Positions 35,091-43,966 are shown, counted from the stretch's first letter. The stretch is DNA of 64,000 nucleotides from Tessaracoccus timonensis (GCF_900343145.1 NZ_LT996886.1:558001-622000); one strand, 5' to 3'. A program made the numbers and translations. Notes: generated from the letters alone by a model not told the origin.

Positions 35091-35122
35091 TTTCTAACAG
35101 TGAGAAGAGATGGGAGGCAAGT

Positions 35123-35317
35123 ATGCCCAAGAGCTGGGTTCCCACCAGCATCACGCTGGTCGCTGGCGGCGTCGGTGGTGCTGCCGCCGCGTCGTTGCTG
35201 GGCGCCGGTGATCTGAGCGGATGGATTGGTGCCAGCGGAGCCGTTGCGGGTGGAGTGGTGGGGATCTCTGGTCTTCGAGCTGCGCGCCGCCACGAGCTCA
35301 TGGAATCGGTGGTGTAA
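35123..35317 (+). CDS. Small membrane protein of an integrative element module
   Basis: 64 residues, with GGGAGG before the ATG. Two short hydrophobic Gly/Ala-rich helices (SITLVAGGVGGAAAASLLGA and GWIGASGAVAGGVVGISGLR) and a basic C-terminus. It sits directly upstream of the truncated FtsK-like gene; small membrane proteins are often placed so in actinomycete integrative/conjugative elements. No function assigned. Confidence 0.6.
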   Translation: MPKSWVPTSITLVAGGVGGAAAASLLGAGDLSGWIGASGAVAGGVVGISGLRAARRHELMESVV

Positions 35318-35332
35318 GCGTTGGAGCCGCTG

Positions 35333-35909
35333 ATGGGGAAACACGCGAAAGTGGTCGCTCGCCGCTGGAAAGGGTGGCCGGGGGTGCCGCAGCGGGTCAT
35401 CATCGACTACGACCCGGTGGCCAAAGAGCACGATCCGGGCTGGCGTCAGGCAGCGTTGGAGGCAGTGCAGCGGCGGCTCGCGATTGACGTGCGGATCACC
35501 AAGCACGATCAACGCCGCCGCCGGCTCATCATTGATGCTGCAGAAACACAACCCGAACCGGATGCGAACCAGGAACGAGTCGCCCGCACCATCAAGGATC
35601 TGTTCGAGCAAGAAGCACGGGTGTCGGACATCACCATCTCCGAAGGGGCAGTGTCGCAGGTTGCGGTGCAGCGCATTCCCACCACCAAGGTGGCCTCAAG
35701 TCCTGGCTATCGCACCAAGGTGGAGCGCACCTTCGGCACCGTGCATCAAGGATGTTGGCGGTGCAAATGGGATCTTCAAAGCGACAGCGTACTGTTCCAG
35801 GTGCGGCCAGAGTTTCCGAAGATGGTCGCCTTGCCCAGGCTCGACGTCGATCCGGACAAGGACGTGCTCAGGGCCTACGACAAGGTCGCCATCGCGTTTG
35901 GTGTCACTG
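35333..35909 (+). pseudogene. N-terminal part of an FtsK/SpoIIIE-like DNA translocase of an integrative element, cut by IS3
   Basis: About 192 residues from ATG 35333 (GGAG upstream): KVVARRWKGWPGVPQRVIID, RRLAIDVRITKHDQRRRRLI, YRTKVERTFGTVHQGCWRCK, FQVRPEFPKMVALPRLDVDP. The order resembles the region ahead of the ATPase in FtsK-type transfer proteins of actinomycete elements, where a KVAIAFGV-like strand leads into the P-loop. The frame runs into the IS3 left end at 35910, so the whole motor domain is missing. Confidence 0.6.
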
Positions 35910-35956
35910 TGAATCGCCCTGGGTTTCGTTCCGTTCTTCAAGTAAGGATGGAATCG

Positions 35957-36262
35957 ATGAATCAGAAGTACTCGCCGGAGATGCGCGAGCGCGCGCTGCG
36001 GATGCTCGAGGAGGCCAAGCCCGAGCATCCGAACCTCATGTCCGCGCTGCGACATGTCGCGGGCCTGCTCGGCATGAGCCCGGAGACGCTGCGCGTGTGG
36101 CACCGCCGCCGCGAGATCGACGCCGGGCAGCGCCCCGGCGTGCCGACCGACGTCGTCGAGGAGAACAAGCGACTTCGCCGTGAGAACGCCGAGTTGAAGA
36201 AGGCGAACGAGGTCCTCAAAGCCGCGAGCGTGTTGTTCGTGAAGGAACTCGACCGTCCCTGA
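35957..36262 (+). CDS. IS3 OrfA transposase subunit (copy 2, intact)
   Basis: 101 residues: an HTH domain (MNQKYSPEMRERALRMLEEA, LGMSPETLRVWHRRREIDAG) and a leucine zipper (VEENKRLRRENAELKKANEV) ending KELDRP. The stop is 5 bases before the OrfB start. IS3 elements normally join OrfA and OrfB by frameshifting; here the two genes do not overlap. Confidence 0.88.
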   Translation: MNQKYSPEMRERALRMLEEAKPEHPNLMSALRHVAGLLGMSPETLRVWHRRREIDAGQRPGVPTDVVEENKRLRRENAELKKANEVLKAASVLFVKELDRP

Positions 36263-36267
36263 CGAGC

Positions 36268-37198
36268 ATGATCTGCTTCATCGACGAACACAGGGATCAG
36301 TTCGGGGTCGAGTTCCTCTGCCGCGTCCTCCGCGACGCGGTGTCGGGGTTCCTCACCTCGCGCGGGTGTGCGACGCGGCCGAGGACGCGCGTGCCCTCCG
36401 CCAGGCAGCTGAAGGACGAACTCCTCGTCCCCGAGATCCAGCGTCTTCACGAGGAGAACTACGGCGTCTACGGCGTTCGGAAGATGCATGCGCTCCTCCG
36501 GCGGGAGGGGTGGGACATCGGGCGTGACCAGACCGCGCGGCTCATGAAGCTCGCCGGGGTGCGCGCGGTGGCGCGGTCGAAGAAGGTGTTCACCACGAAG
36601 TCCGACCCGACCATCGCGCAGCCGATGGATCTCGTCGAACGTGACTTCACCGCTCCCCGTGCCGAACCGGTTGTAGGTCGCGGACATCACCTATGTTGGA
36701 ACGTGGGCGGGGATGGCGTATGTCGCGTTCGTGATCGACGTGTTCTCCCGCATGATCGTCGGCTGGAACGTCGCCGGGACGCTGCGCGCGGAGGTGCTGC
36801 CGTTACAGGCGTTGAATATGGCCGCGTGGGGCGCGCGCGGGTCGCTCGATGACCTCGTCCACCACGCCGATCATGGGTCGAACTACCTCTGGGTCGTCTA
36901 CACGGATCGCATCAACGAGCTCGGCGCGACCCCGTCGACAGGGAGCGTCGGTGACAGCTACGACAACGCCCTCGCCGAGGCCGTCAACGGGCTGAACAAG
37001 ACCGAGCTGATCCGTCGGAAAGGCCCGTGGCGGACGGTCGAGCAGGTCGAGCTCGCGACGCTCGAGTACGTGTGGTGGTGGAACAACGCTCGTCTCCACG
37101 GCAAGCTCGATTACCGCACGCCGGTCAAGGTCGAGGAGGCGTACTACGCTGGCCTCGAATCAGCCCAGCCAGCACTCGCCGGACAGGGAAGCAGGTAG
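36268..37198 (+). pseudogene. IS3 OrfB transposase (copy 2), frameshift plus stop
   Basis: Same frameshift after DFTAP as in copy 1 (about 36655), and in addition the codon for Trp in NRLWVADITYV is TAG (about 36674). The rve core downstream keeps Asp in VADITYV, Asp in HHADHGSNYLW and Glu in ALAEAVNGLNK. Residues differ from copy 1 at few positions. No full transposase can be made from either copy by ordinary translation. Confidence 0.88.
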
Positions 37199-37222
37199 GA
37201 ACGAAACCCAGGGCGATTCACC

Positions 37223-37456
37223 TGCACCACCTGGAAACAACCCCACAACAACACACACCCCAACACCCCCGTCACCTGCGGCACACAAACCGGCTACCCC
37301 ACACAAGGCACCTACACCATCACCGCCACCACCAACTGGGAAATCCACTGGCAAGGCATCGGCCAACAAGGAACCCTCCACCACACCACAACCACCAGCG
37401 AAACCCTCAAAATCGGCGAACTCCAAGTACTCAACACCAACCCGAGACGTAAGTGA
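37223..37456 (+). pseudogene. C-terminal fragment of a secreted element-encoded protein
   Basis: 78 codons open from the IS right end to a TGA: CTWWKQPHNNTHPNTPVTCG, TQTGYPTQGTYTITATTNWE, IGQQGTLHHTTTTSETLKIG, ending ELQVLNTNPRRK. The Thr/Gln/His-rich, A/C-rich composition and the beta-sandwich pattern ending in GELQVLNT match C-termini of exported proteins from actinomycete conjugative elements. The rest of the gene is lost. Confidence 0.55.
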
Positions 37457-37468
37457 GCCCGCCAACTC

Positions 37469-37483
37469 CGCAGTTCTACTGCG
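37469..37483 (+). terminator. Short stem-loop with T-rich tail
   Basis: Six-bp stem CGCAGT / ACTGCG, 3-base loop, followed by TTTCCTCTT, just after the gene fragment ending at 37456. Confidence 0.5.
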
Positions 37484-37570
37484 TTTCCTCTTAGCTGCGG
37501 CTCACGTACGGCAGGGAGCCGACCCCAAAGAATGACCCACCGTCGGGAAATGGAGTACGCTTGCTATAGT

Positions 37571-37591
37571 ACTGACCGACGGTCGGTCAGT
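37571..37591 (+). promoter_or_regulatory. TetR-type operator overlapping the tetR promoter
   Basis: Perfect 10-bp arms ACTGACCGAC and GTCGGTCAGT about a single central G. TATAGT immediately before (37565-37570) can be the -10 hexamer, so a bound TetR protein would cover the transcription start and control its own operon. Confidence 0.75.
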
Positions 37592-37605
37592 AAGGGGCAA
37601 TACAC

Positions 37606-38229
37606 GTGAACAGAGTGAGGAAAGCTCCGCAGGAACGCAGGAGTGACATCCTGCGCGTCGCAGCTGAGCTCTTCGCTGACAAGGGCTACAGCGCCGCGAC
37701 AGTGAACGATGTGGTGACGCATGCCGGCATTGCAAAGGGCACCTTCTACTACTACTTCGCATCGAAGGACGCGTTACTCGAGGCCCTCATCGACGAACAG
37801 ATGGGTGCCATGATCGAGCTCGCCCGAGCCACCGTCGAACGAGACGATTTGAGCGCAACCGAGAAGCTCCTGACGTTCTGGAGCACGCAGCGCGAGGCGG
37901 CCTCAGCCGACGGCCTGACATCGCACATAGAAGAGGCCTTCGACGAGACAGCCCACATCCGGTTGCTCTCCCGACTCGTTCTCGCACTCGGGCCGGAGCT
38001 CACTCCCATCGTCGAACAAGGGGTGACCGAAGGAACGTTCTCGACGCCGTACCCCGCCGAGGCCATGGACCTCATCCTCGCCAGCTCGGCATATCTGTTC
38101 GACAGTGGCCTGCTGACCAGGCCTGATGCAGACCCGACGCGCACGATGCAGGCGTTCTTGCACCATGTGGAGGCGCTCTTGGCCGCCCGTCCGGGCACGT
38201 TCAGCAGCTTCGCCACCACGCTGGGGTAG
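37606..38229 (+). CDS. TetR-family transcriptional regulator
   Basis: 207 residues from GTG 37606 (AAGGGG upstream). N-terminal HTH: RRSDILRVAAELFADKGYSA, TVNDVVTHAGIAKGTFYYYF, SKDALLEALI. The ligand-binding half is unremarkable. First gene of an operon with the FtsX-like permease (8 bp on) and ATPase, which it most likely represses together with itself through the palindrome at 37571-37591. Confidence 0.92.
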   Translation: MNRVRKAPQERRSDILRVAAELFADKGYSAATVNDVVTHAGIAKGTFYYYFASKDALLEALIDEQMGAMIELARATVERDDLSATEKLLTFWSTQREAASADGLTSHIEEAFDETAHIRLLSRLVLALGPELTPIVEQGVTEGTFSTPYPAEAMDLILASSAYLFDSGLLTRPDADPTRTMQAFLHHVEALLAARPGTFSSFATTLG

Positions 38230-38237
38230 CCGGTGCC

Positions 38238-40538
38238 ATGCTGATGCGATTGGTTCGCGGGGACCTCCACCGCAACACGGTGACGACCATAGCGCTGGTA
38301 GCGCTCCTCGCCATCGCGACTGCGCTCGTCGCTGCCGGCGCGGGCACCGTCGCGACAGTCTCCGGATCACTCGACCGCTTGTTCGCGAGGGCCAAGGTGC
38401 CAGACGCGATGCAGATGCACAGCGGAGAGATCGACGAGCGCGCCATCCTCGAATGGGCGGCGCGACACCCCGATATTGCCGATGCGCAAGTGGTCACCAC
38501 CTACCCGCTTCCCGTCGGCAAGCTCACGATCGGCGTGCATGCGCAGTCTGATTCCGCGCTGCAGCCGTCGGCAACAGCGCAAAGCCCCTCATTCGATCAG
38601 CTGTTGGGTCTCGACAATTCGGTACTCGCCCCTTCCCCAGGCACCGTCGTCCTGCCTCTGGCATATCGGGACCAGGTACAGCCAGGAGGTGAGGTCATTC
38701 TGGGGATCGAGGGCGAGGAGCGCAGGTTCGTCGTCGCCGGGTTCCTGCGGGATGCGCAGATGAACCCCTCGATGGTGACCTCCAAGCGGCTGCTGTTCTC
38801 GAGCGAAGACATGCGCTGGATAGCGTCGGGACTCGAGCCTGAATATCTGGTGGAATTCCGTGTGGCGCCGGGGGCATCGCCAGGCGCCGTGCTCGCGGAG
38901 TACGAGGCAGCTGGGTTCCCGACAGCTGGTCCGGCCATCGATGGCGGCTCCATTCGTCTGCTGGCGGGATTGTCGTCGACACTCGTGGTGGGCGTGCTGG
39001 CAGCAATCGCATGCGTCGTCGCTGTGCTGGGCATGCTCACCGTCAGGCTGGCGGTCAAGACAGCAATCGCGAACGACCTCACGCAGATCGGTGTATTGAA
39101 GGCCATCGGCGTACCGGAGCGTCGAATCAGATGGACGTTCCTCGCAAAGTACGTCGCCATCGCCCTGATTGGCGTGGGTCTCGGGATGATCGTCGCGCCG
39201 ATCTTGCACGGCCCCCTCACCCGCCAGGCGACGTTGGAGCTGGGCGAACCAAGCTCACCGCTTCCCGCAGTAATGGCCTGGCTTGGCTCGGGACTGTTGG
39301 TGCTGCTGGGGGCTGTTGGGTACTGCTGGTGGCTCATGCGTGGCATTGCCCGGGTGCCCACACTTGCCGCGATGCGCGCGGGAACTACGTCGAAACGCCC
39401 CTGGCTGTGGGGATGGCGCTTGGCTCGGACGAAGCTGCCGGTGTGGCTGTGGTGGGGTCTGCGCGGCGCGTCGGGCCGCGGGCAAGCCGGGCTCGCGATC
39501 TTGGCTGCACTCATCGCCGTCGCGGTGTGTGTTCCGGCCCAGGTCACCACAACACTGGCCTCCCCGCAGCTGTCTTCATACCTGGGGGTTGGCGAGGCCG
39601 ACGTGATCGTCGAGACTCGTGACGCCGAGGTGGCGAGTCAGCTCGCCCAGGAGCTTCCCGACGACGCCGCCGTCGCAGCGCTCGCCCAGCTTCAGCACAC
39701 GCGCGGGGCCATCCGAGCGGGCGACGAGTGGGAGCGCATGCCCATCTTCGTCGGCGATCACACCGTATTCCCACTCCACTACGTCGAGGGCGGCCCACCC
39801 ACCTCCGACGATGCCATCGCGCTCTCGGCGAAGGTTGCGGAGGCAAGCGCGGCGCGCATCGGTGGCACGGTGTCGGTGCGCGACGCCCTGGGCGAGCGAA
39901 CGCTCACCGTGAGCGGCATCTACCAGGACATCTCGAACGGCGGTTCGACGGCGAAGGGCACGTGGCAGATTCCCGCCGACGACGTGGAGACCTGGACGTG
40001 GCACGTCGGGCTGGTGGATCCGTCGTCGGGCGACGAGGTCTCCAAGCGCTGGCAAGCCCGCTATCCCGACGCGGCGGTGGTGGACGTCGCAGGCATGGGC
40101 GCGGCCACGATGGGCGGGGTGATCGACGTGCTGCGCGCCATCGCGCTCGCCGCGCTGGTGGTGGCAGGCGTGGCGATCTTCGGACTGACAACGCTGTTCC
40201 TGCGCATGGTGTTGGCCAGCGAGGCCGCCGAATACGCCACGCTGCGGGGCCTGGGCGTCGCGGACCACGCGATCCAGCGAGGCCTCACTGTGCGTTACTG
40301 GGCGCTCGTGGGCGGAGGCACCGTCGTGGGGCTGATGCTCTCGTGGCTCGCGGGGCGTTTAGTCGTCGGGCCCCTTGCCGGAGCGACGATGGGTGCGCCC
40401 GAGCTGCAGTTGATGGGTGTGCCGTGGCTAGCTGTGGCAGGGTTGCCGGCGGTGCTCGTCGTGGCCGTGTGGCTGGGCGTGGCGGCTGCGTCGTCGAATC
40501 TTGCCACCTTGACCGTGCAACGAGTGACTGAGGAGTGA
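38238..40538 (+). CDS. ABC transporter permease, FtsX/MacB type with two FtsX halves
   Basis: 766 residues. A first helix (TIALVALLAIATALVAAGAG), a large extracytoplasmic domain, an FtsX three-helix block (LSSTLVVGVLAAIACVVAVL, IGVLKAIGVPERRIRWTFLA), then a second copy of the same plan (AGLAILAALIAVAVCVPAQV ... YATLRGLGVADHAIQRGLTV). This ten-helix layout fits exporters of lipids, lipoproteins or antimicrobial peptides. The ATPase gene starts one base after its stop. Confidence 0.88.
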   Translation: MLMRLVRGDLHRNTVTTIALVALLAIATALVAAGAGTVATVSGSLDRLFARAKVPDAMQMHSGEIDERAILEWAARHPDIADAQVVTTYPLPVGKLTIGVHAQSDSALQPSATAQSPSFDQLLGLDNSVLAPSPGTVVLPLAYRDQVQPGGEVILGIEGEERRFVVAGFLRDAQMNPSMVTSKRLLFSSEDMRWIASGLEPEYLVEFRVAPGASPGAVLAEYEAAGFPTAGPAIDGGSIRLLAGLSSTLVVGVLAAIACVVAVLGMLTVRLAVKTAIANDLTQIGVLKAIGVPERRIRWTFLAKYVAIALIGVGLGMIVAPILHGPLTRQATLELGEPSSPLPAVMAWLGSGLLVLLGAVGYCWWLMRGIARVPTLAAMRAGTTSKRPWLWGWRLARTKLPVWLWWGLRGASGRGQAGLAILAALIAVAVCVPAQVTTTLASPQLSSYLGVGEADVIVETRDAEVASQLAQELPDDAAVAALAQLQHTRGAIRAGDEWERMPIFVGDHTVFPLHYVEGGPPTSDDAIALSAKVAEASAARIGGTVSVRDALGERTLTVSGIYQDISNGGSTAKGTWQIPADDVETWTWHVGLVDPSSGDEVSKRWQARYPDAAVVDVAGMGAATMGGVIDVLRAIALAALVVAGVAIFGLTTLFLRMVLASEAAEYATLRGLGVADHAIQRGLTVRYWALVGGGTVVGLMLSWLAGRLVVGPLAGATMGAPELQLMGVPWLAVAGLPAVLVVAVWLGVAAASSNLATLTVQRVTEE

Positions 40539-40539
40539 C

Positions 40540-41265
40540 ATGATCGAAGCGAAGGGGCTCACGAAACGCTTCGGGGAGCAGACGGTGTTGCGCGGGGTTG
40601 ACGTGCGCATCGACGACGGTGAGTTCGTCGCAATCATGGGCCCGTCCGGGTCCGGAAAATCGACGCTGCTGTACCTCCTGAGCGGCATCGACACACCCGA
40701 CGAAGGCACCGTCGAGCTGCTTGGGCATGAGCTGGGGACGATGTCGCAGCGCGCGCTCGCCAATCTTCGGCTGCAACAGCTCGGCTTCGTATTCCAACAA
40801 CCGCGGCTCCTCGGCACGCTGAATGTGCTGGATAACGTGATGTTCCCTGGCATGGTCGCGGGCAAGGGGAATCGCGACGAGGTGCTCGCCCGGGCGCGGA
40901 CGCTGCTGGCCGGCGCCGACGTCGCCCAGCTCGAGGATCGCGACGTCACCCAGGCCTCCGGTGGGCAGTTGCAGCGCGTCGCCATCTGCCGGGCGTTGAT
41001 CGGGGAACCTGACGTGTTGTTCTGCGACGAGCCCACCGGCGCGCTCAACTCAGCCAACGCGATGCGGGTCATGCAGCTCATTGCACGGGAGGCGAAGGCC
41101 GGCACCACCGTCGTCATGGTCACGCACGACGCCGCCGTCGCCGCCTTCGCGGACAGGGTACTCATGCTGGCCGACGGCGCCATCGTCGGAGATCGACGAC
41201 TCACCGGCAACACTGACAGCCGCCACACCGAGCTTCTCCAATGGCTCCAAGAAGCTCACATCTGA
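40540..41265 (+). CDS. ABC transporter ATP-binding protein (MacB/LolD type)
   Basis: 241 residues. Walker A GPSGSGKSTLLYLLSG, Q-loop FVFQQPRLLGT, signature ASGGQLQRVAICRAL, Walker B VLFCDEPTGALNS, H-loop VMVTHDAAVAAFA. Partner of the permease just upstream under TetR control. Its last 15 codons (RHTELLQWLQEAHI) recur as a fragment at about 47.03 kb, one of the repeats that bound the toxin island. Confidence 0.92.
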   Translation: MIEAKGLTKRFGEQTVLRGVDVRIDDGEFVAIMGPSGSGKSTLLYLLSGIDTPDEGTVELLGHELGTMSQRALANLRLQQLGFVFQQPRLLGTLNVLDNVMFPGMVAGKGNRDEVLARARTLLAGADVAQLEDRDVTQASGGQLQRVAICRALIGEPDVLFCDEPTGALNSANAMRVMQLIAREAKAGTTVVMVTHDAAVAAFADRVLMLADGAIVGDRRLTGNTDSRHTELLQWLQEAHI

Positions 41266-41350
41266 GCGACGCAAGCAGCGGGCAATAGCCCGAGGAAAGC
41301 CCGAGCTCACACGAAAAAGGGTGCCGGAATCGTCGTTGACGACGAGCGCC
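41220..41350. repeat. Island boundary repeat L (ABC ATPase tail plus peptidase E tail)
   Basis: Roughly 75% alignable by eye with 47029-47154, in the same direction. Contains the 3' end of the ABC ATPase gene (CCGCCACACCGAGCT...), a spacer, and AGCTCACACG...GCCGGAATCGTCG, the 3' end of a peptidase E-type gene on the opposite strand. The part with GAGCTCACACGAG also occurs in the resident peptidase E gene at 47823-47873. Confidence 0.7.
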
Positions 41351-41415
41351 TCGCTCAGGAGGGTCATGATCGGCTTTCCCTCAGCCTGGCTGGTGGCGCG
41401 GTAGGTCGAGATCAT
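41312..41415 (-). pseudogene. Peptidase E-like C-terminal fragment
   Basis: The minus strand reads MISTYRATSQAEGKPIMTLL, then SEALVVNDDSGTLFRV, which lines up with the C-terminus of the complete peptidase E (ISVIARTVERCGMEWPLVLL, DEQALVIDDSGAHLV). A one-base indel in an AAAAAGGG run removes the normal stop. The rest of 41416-41603 shows no recognisable gene. Confidence 0.6.
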
Positions 41416-41603
41416 ACGTTGGTCGATACCTCAGATGATTTCGGCCCCGACCTCGACGGTCGTCGGCGAACAGTGCGTCGAGGCGGCGGAACAGTGATCA
41501 GACGACGGATAGCGAAGGGAACGTCGCCCATGTCGAGGTCTTCTGGATTGCGAGCGGGGGGCACTTCAGGAGCATTTGGGAGAGAGCAGGTGACGGCCGA
41601 TGA

Positions 41604-41819
41604 TCAGTCAGCGATCAGGCGGTTTCTGGCCGCGGCAAGCAAAGTGGCGTACTCAGGGTCGAACGTCTCGACCACCACGGACTCCAGCGACGATAAGAGA
41701 TTCCACAGCACTCGCTGTTCGATGTCGTCGGCAGGTAGAGCGCCGGGTTCCTCATGCCTGCTCAGCCAGTCCAACAGGACCAGTGCCTCATCGGCGGTAA
41801 GGATCACGGTACGATTCAT
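41604..41819 (-). CDS. Small protein downstream of decayed immunity copy, 71 aa
   Basis: MNRTVILTADEALVLLDWLS, an acidic helical protein ending FDPEYATLLAAARNRLIAD; GGAGG lies 9 bases before the ATG at 41819. No family recognised. It follows the first immunity pseudogene by 83 bp on the same strand. Small acidic proteins in such positions are sometimes additional immunity proteins, which is only a suggestion here. Confidence 0.6.
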   Translation of the reverse strand: MNRTVILTADEALVLLDWLSRHEEPGALPADDIEQRVLWNLLSSLESVVVETFDPEYATLLAAARNRLIAD

Positions 41820-41902
41820 CAAAGGCCTCCGTGGCTGAGTACGTCTTGGAGCTGTGCTGGATTGAGCTTCCGACCGCTGATGAGCTCCTGGGAAGGGCTG
41901 GG

Positions 41903-42349
41903 TCAGATGTCGAGCTCGCGGCGATGAACCCAATCCGGAACAGTACGCTCACGCGCATACTGCTCGAACAAAGGAGCAGCCTGCTCAGCAGTCCAAACCT
42001 CTTCTGGATGCACCATGGCCTGCCCCGTATCCCACACAACCCGCTCAGACTCACCACCCGTAAGCGGCCCCCGACCCAACACCCAATGAGTATGACTGCC
42101 ATCCTCGTGAGTAACACGAAGCTCAACAGTCATGCACTCGGCGATGCCGGCGCACCGAAGATAATTGTCAAGAGACTTCGGATGCGCAAACTCCTCCGTA
42201 GACGGATAATGCCACAACACATAAGTGGTGGCTCCTGCTGGCCCCATACGTGTAAGCGGCTACTGGAAGCCGAAGTCAACGTGTATGCCAGCTTGATATG
42301 AAGTCTTGCCATCGATAGTAACCGCTGGTTCCCAGCCCGTTGAGGTCAT
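41903..42349 (-). pseudogene. Immunity-protein paralogue 1, broken by a TAG at codon 30
   Basis: From ATG 42349 (AAGGAA upstream) the frame reads MTSTGWEPAVTIDGKTSYQA GIHVDFGFQ then TAG (42260-42262), then continues to the end as TTYVLWHYPSTEEFAHPKSL ... WVHRRELDI. It aligns without gaps to the intact copy at 44106-44582 (GFLPGMQRM at the stop site). An internal ATG at 42247 could restart a shortened protein lacking the first 34 residues. Confidence 0.85.
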
Positions 42350-42373
42350 GTTTTCTGATTCCTTGTGTTCGAC

Positions 42374-42445
42374 TTAGGCGCCATCTGAGAGATGCACCCT
42401 GGTGATCATGATTTCCTCACCGTCGAGCCTGGCACGGGCAGGACG
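42374..42445 (-). pseudogene. Orphan toxin C-terminal tail
   Basis: 24 codons reading RPARARLDGEEIMITRVHLS then DGA and a stop, matching the last residues of the restriction-endonuclease-like toxin (NPARAMLDGEEIVITRVILS then DKA). Located 24 bp before immunity paralogue 1, the same toxin-tail-then-immunity order as at the complete locus. The 170 bp up to the IS110 end show nothing else. Confidence 0.75.
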
Positions 42446-42619
42446 TGCGTGCTTCTATGGGGAATCAACAACAAGGCTACAACCAATACCCGCCCGTTAC
42501 CTTGGAAGAGTCCTCGAACGTCGGGGATCTGGTCGCTCGGTCGGGCATGGCTGTCTCGCCCTGCCATTGATGGTCCGGGGGGTGTTGCCACCCGACCGAG
42601 AGACACTCGTTGACCGCTG

Positions 42620-43966
42620 ATAGGGACACGGCCCAGCATTGCTGAGGTCTCACCGTAACGTGGGTGCCGGCAGTGGGTGTCACGACTGCGACCAGCCAGA
42701 AACTCTCATTGAGGAGAGCCACCATGCAAGACACCATTTGCAATCACCATTGGCCTGGACGTCGGCAAGACCGAGCACCACGCCTGCGCGCTCGATCCCA
42801 CCGGGAAGAAGATCTTCGACAAACCCCTCCCACAAGACGAGACCAAACTCCGCGCACTGTTCACCACGCTACTCGACCACGGCCGAGTACTGCTGGTGGT
42901 CGATCAACCCAACACAATCGGCGCGCTCCCGGTCGCAGTCGCCCGTGACGCTGGCTGCGAGGTCGCCTACCTGCCCGGTCTGGCCATGCGCAAAGCCGCC
43001 GACCTCTATCCCGGCCGGGCAAAGACCGACGCCAAAGACGCATTCATCATCGCTGACACCGCCCGTACCATGCCCCACACACTCCGGCAGGTCGATCAGA
43101 ACAGCGAAACTCTGTCCGCGTTGAAAGTCCTCTCCGGCTTCGACGAAGACCTCGCCCACGAATGCACCCGCGCGCTGAACCGGCTCCGTTCGCTGCTCAC
43201 ACAGATCCACCCCGCCCTCGAACGGGTCTTCACCGGCACCACCCTCAGCAGCGAACTCGCGCTGAACCTGTTGATCAAATACGCCGGCCCCACCGGTCTC
43301 GCCACGGCCGGGAAGACCCGCGTCCTGCGCTACGCCCGGACCCACCGCTACCGGAATCCAGGCCAGCTCATCGACCGCATCTTCACCGCACTCGAGGAAC
43401 AAACCGTGACCGTCCCCGCCACCCGCGCCGTCGAGAGCATCATCCCCCGCATCGCCGCGCACGTCGTCGAGCTCAAGACCCAACGCGCCACCGTCGCACA
43501 AGAAGTCGAAGCCATGCTCGCCGACTTCCCTCTCTCCAAGGTCTTGATGAGCATGCCCGGGATCGGCATCAAGACCGCCGCACAGATCCTCCTCGCCATC
43601 GGCGACGGCTCCAGCTTCGCCACCGCCAGCCATCTCGCCGCCTACGCCGGCATCGCCCCTATCACCAGACGCTCCGGCTCCTCCATCCGCGGTGAATACC
43701 CATCCAGAGCAGGCAACAAACGCCTCAAGAACGCCCTCTTCTACTCCGCCTGGATCGCCTCCACCCGCGACCCCGCATCCAAGACCTACTACCAACGCAA
43801 ACGTGCCGAAGGGAAACGCCACAACGCCGCCATCATCTGCCTCGCCCGCCGACGATGCAACGTCATCTACGCCATGCTCCGAGACGGCACCCCTTACCAA
43901 CCACCAACACCCTCGCCCAACCCCAAACCCGTCACCCTCGCAGCTTGACAAACAACATAGGGACAC
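42620..43966 (+). mobile_element. IS110-family insertion sequence
   Basis: The 10-bp direct repeat ATAGGGACAC occurs at 42620-42629 and 43957-43966, just outside the transposase region, and probably marks the ends of a 1.34-kb element; IS110 elements normally lack terminal inverted repeats. It has inserted between the intact immunity gene and the orphan toxin tail. Exact ends need comparison with another copy. Confidence 0.75.
42724..43948 (+). pseudogene. IS110 transposase (DEDD type), frameshift near the start
   Basis: The ATG at 42724 (GAGGAG upstream) reads MQDTI, but the conserved sequence ITIGLDVGKTEHHACALDPT lies in the +1 frame, as if one base had been added after codon 4. The rest is complete: DEDD residues in IGLDVGKTE and GRAKTDAKDAFIIADTA, and the C-terminal Transposase_20 part (LMSMPGIGIKTAAQILLAIG, AGIAPITRRSGSSIRGEYPS). 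The first ordinary in-frame start is a GTG at 42896, which would lose the first Asp. Confidence 0.82.

Larger units (their letters stand above)
35910..37220 (+). mobile_element. IS3-family insertion sequence, copy 2
   Basis: 1311 bp with perfect 23-bp terminal inverted repeats, same element as copy 1 but on the plus strand. It interrupts the FtsK-like gene on the left and abuts the 3' end of an unrelated gene on the right, with no target duplication, which suggests a deletion from the right end. The bases GTCACTG precede the orfA-side end in both copies. Confidence 0.93.

Noticed and set aside
31717-37223. Composite transposon formed by the two IS3 copies
   Set aside because: No target duplications at the outer ends, both transposases are broken, and the right side shows a deletion; shared ancestry of the segment as a transposon cannot be supported.
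41419-41838. Plus-strand open frame between the ABC ATPase and immunity copy 1
   Set aside because: It is antisense to the small 71-residue gene, with no start signal and no conserved pattern.
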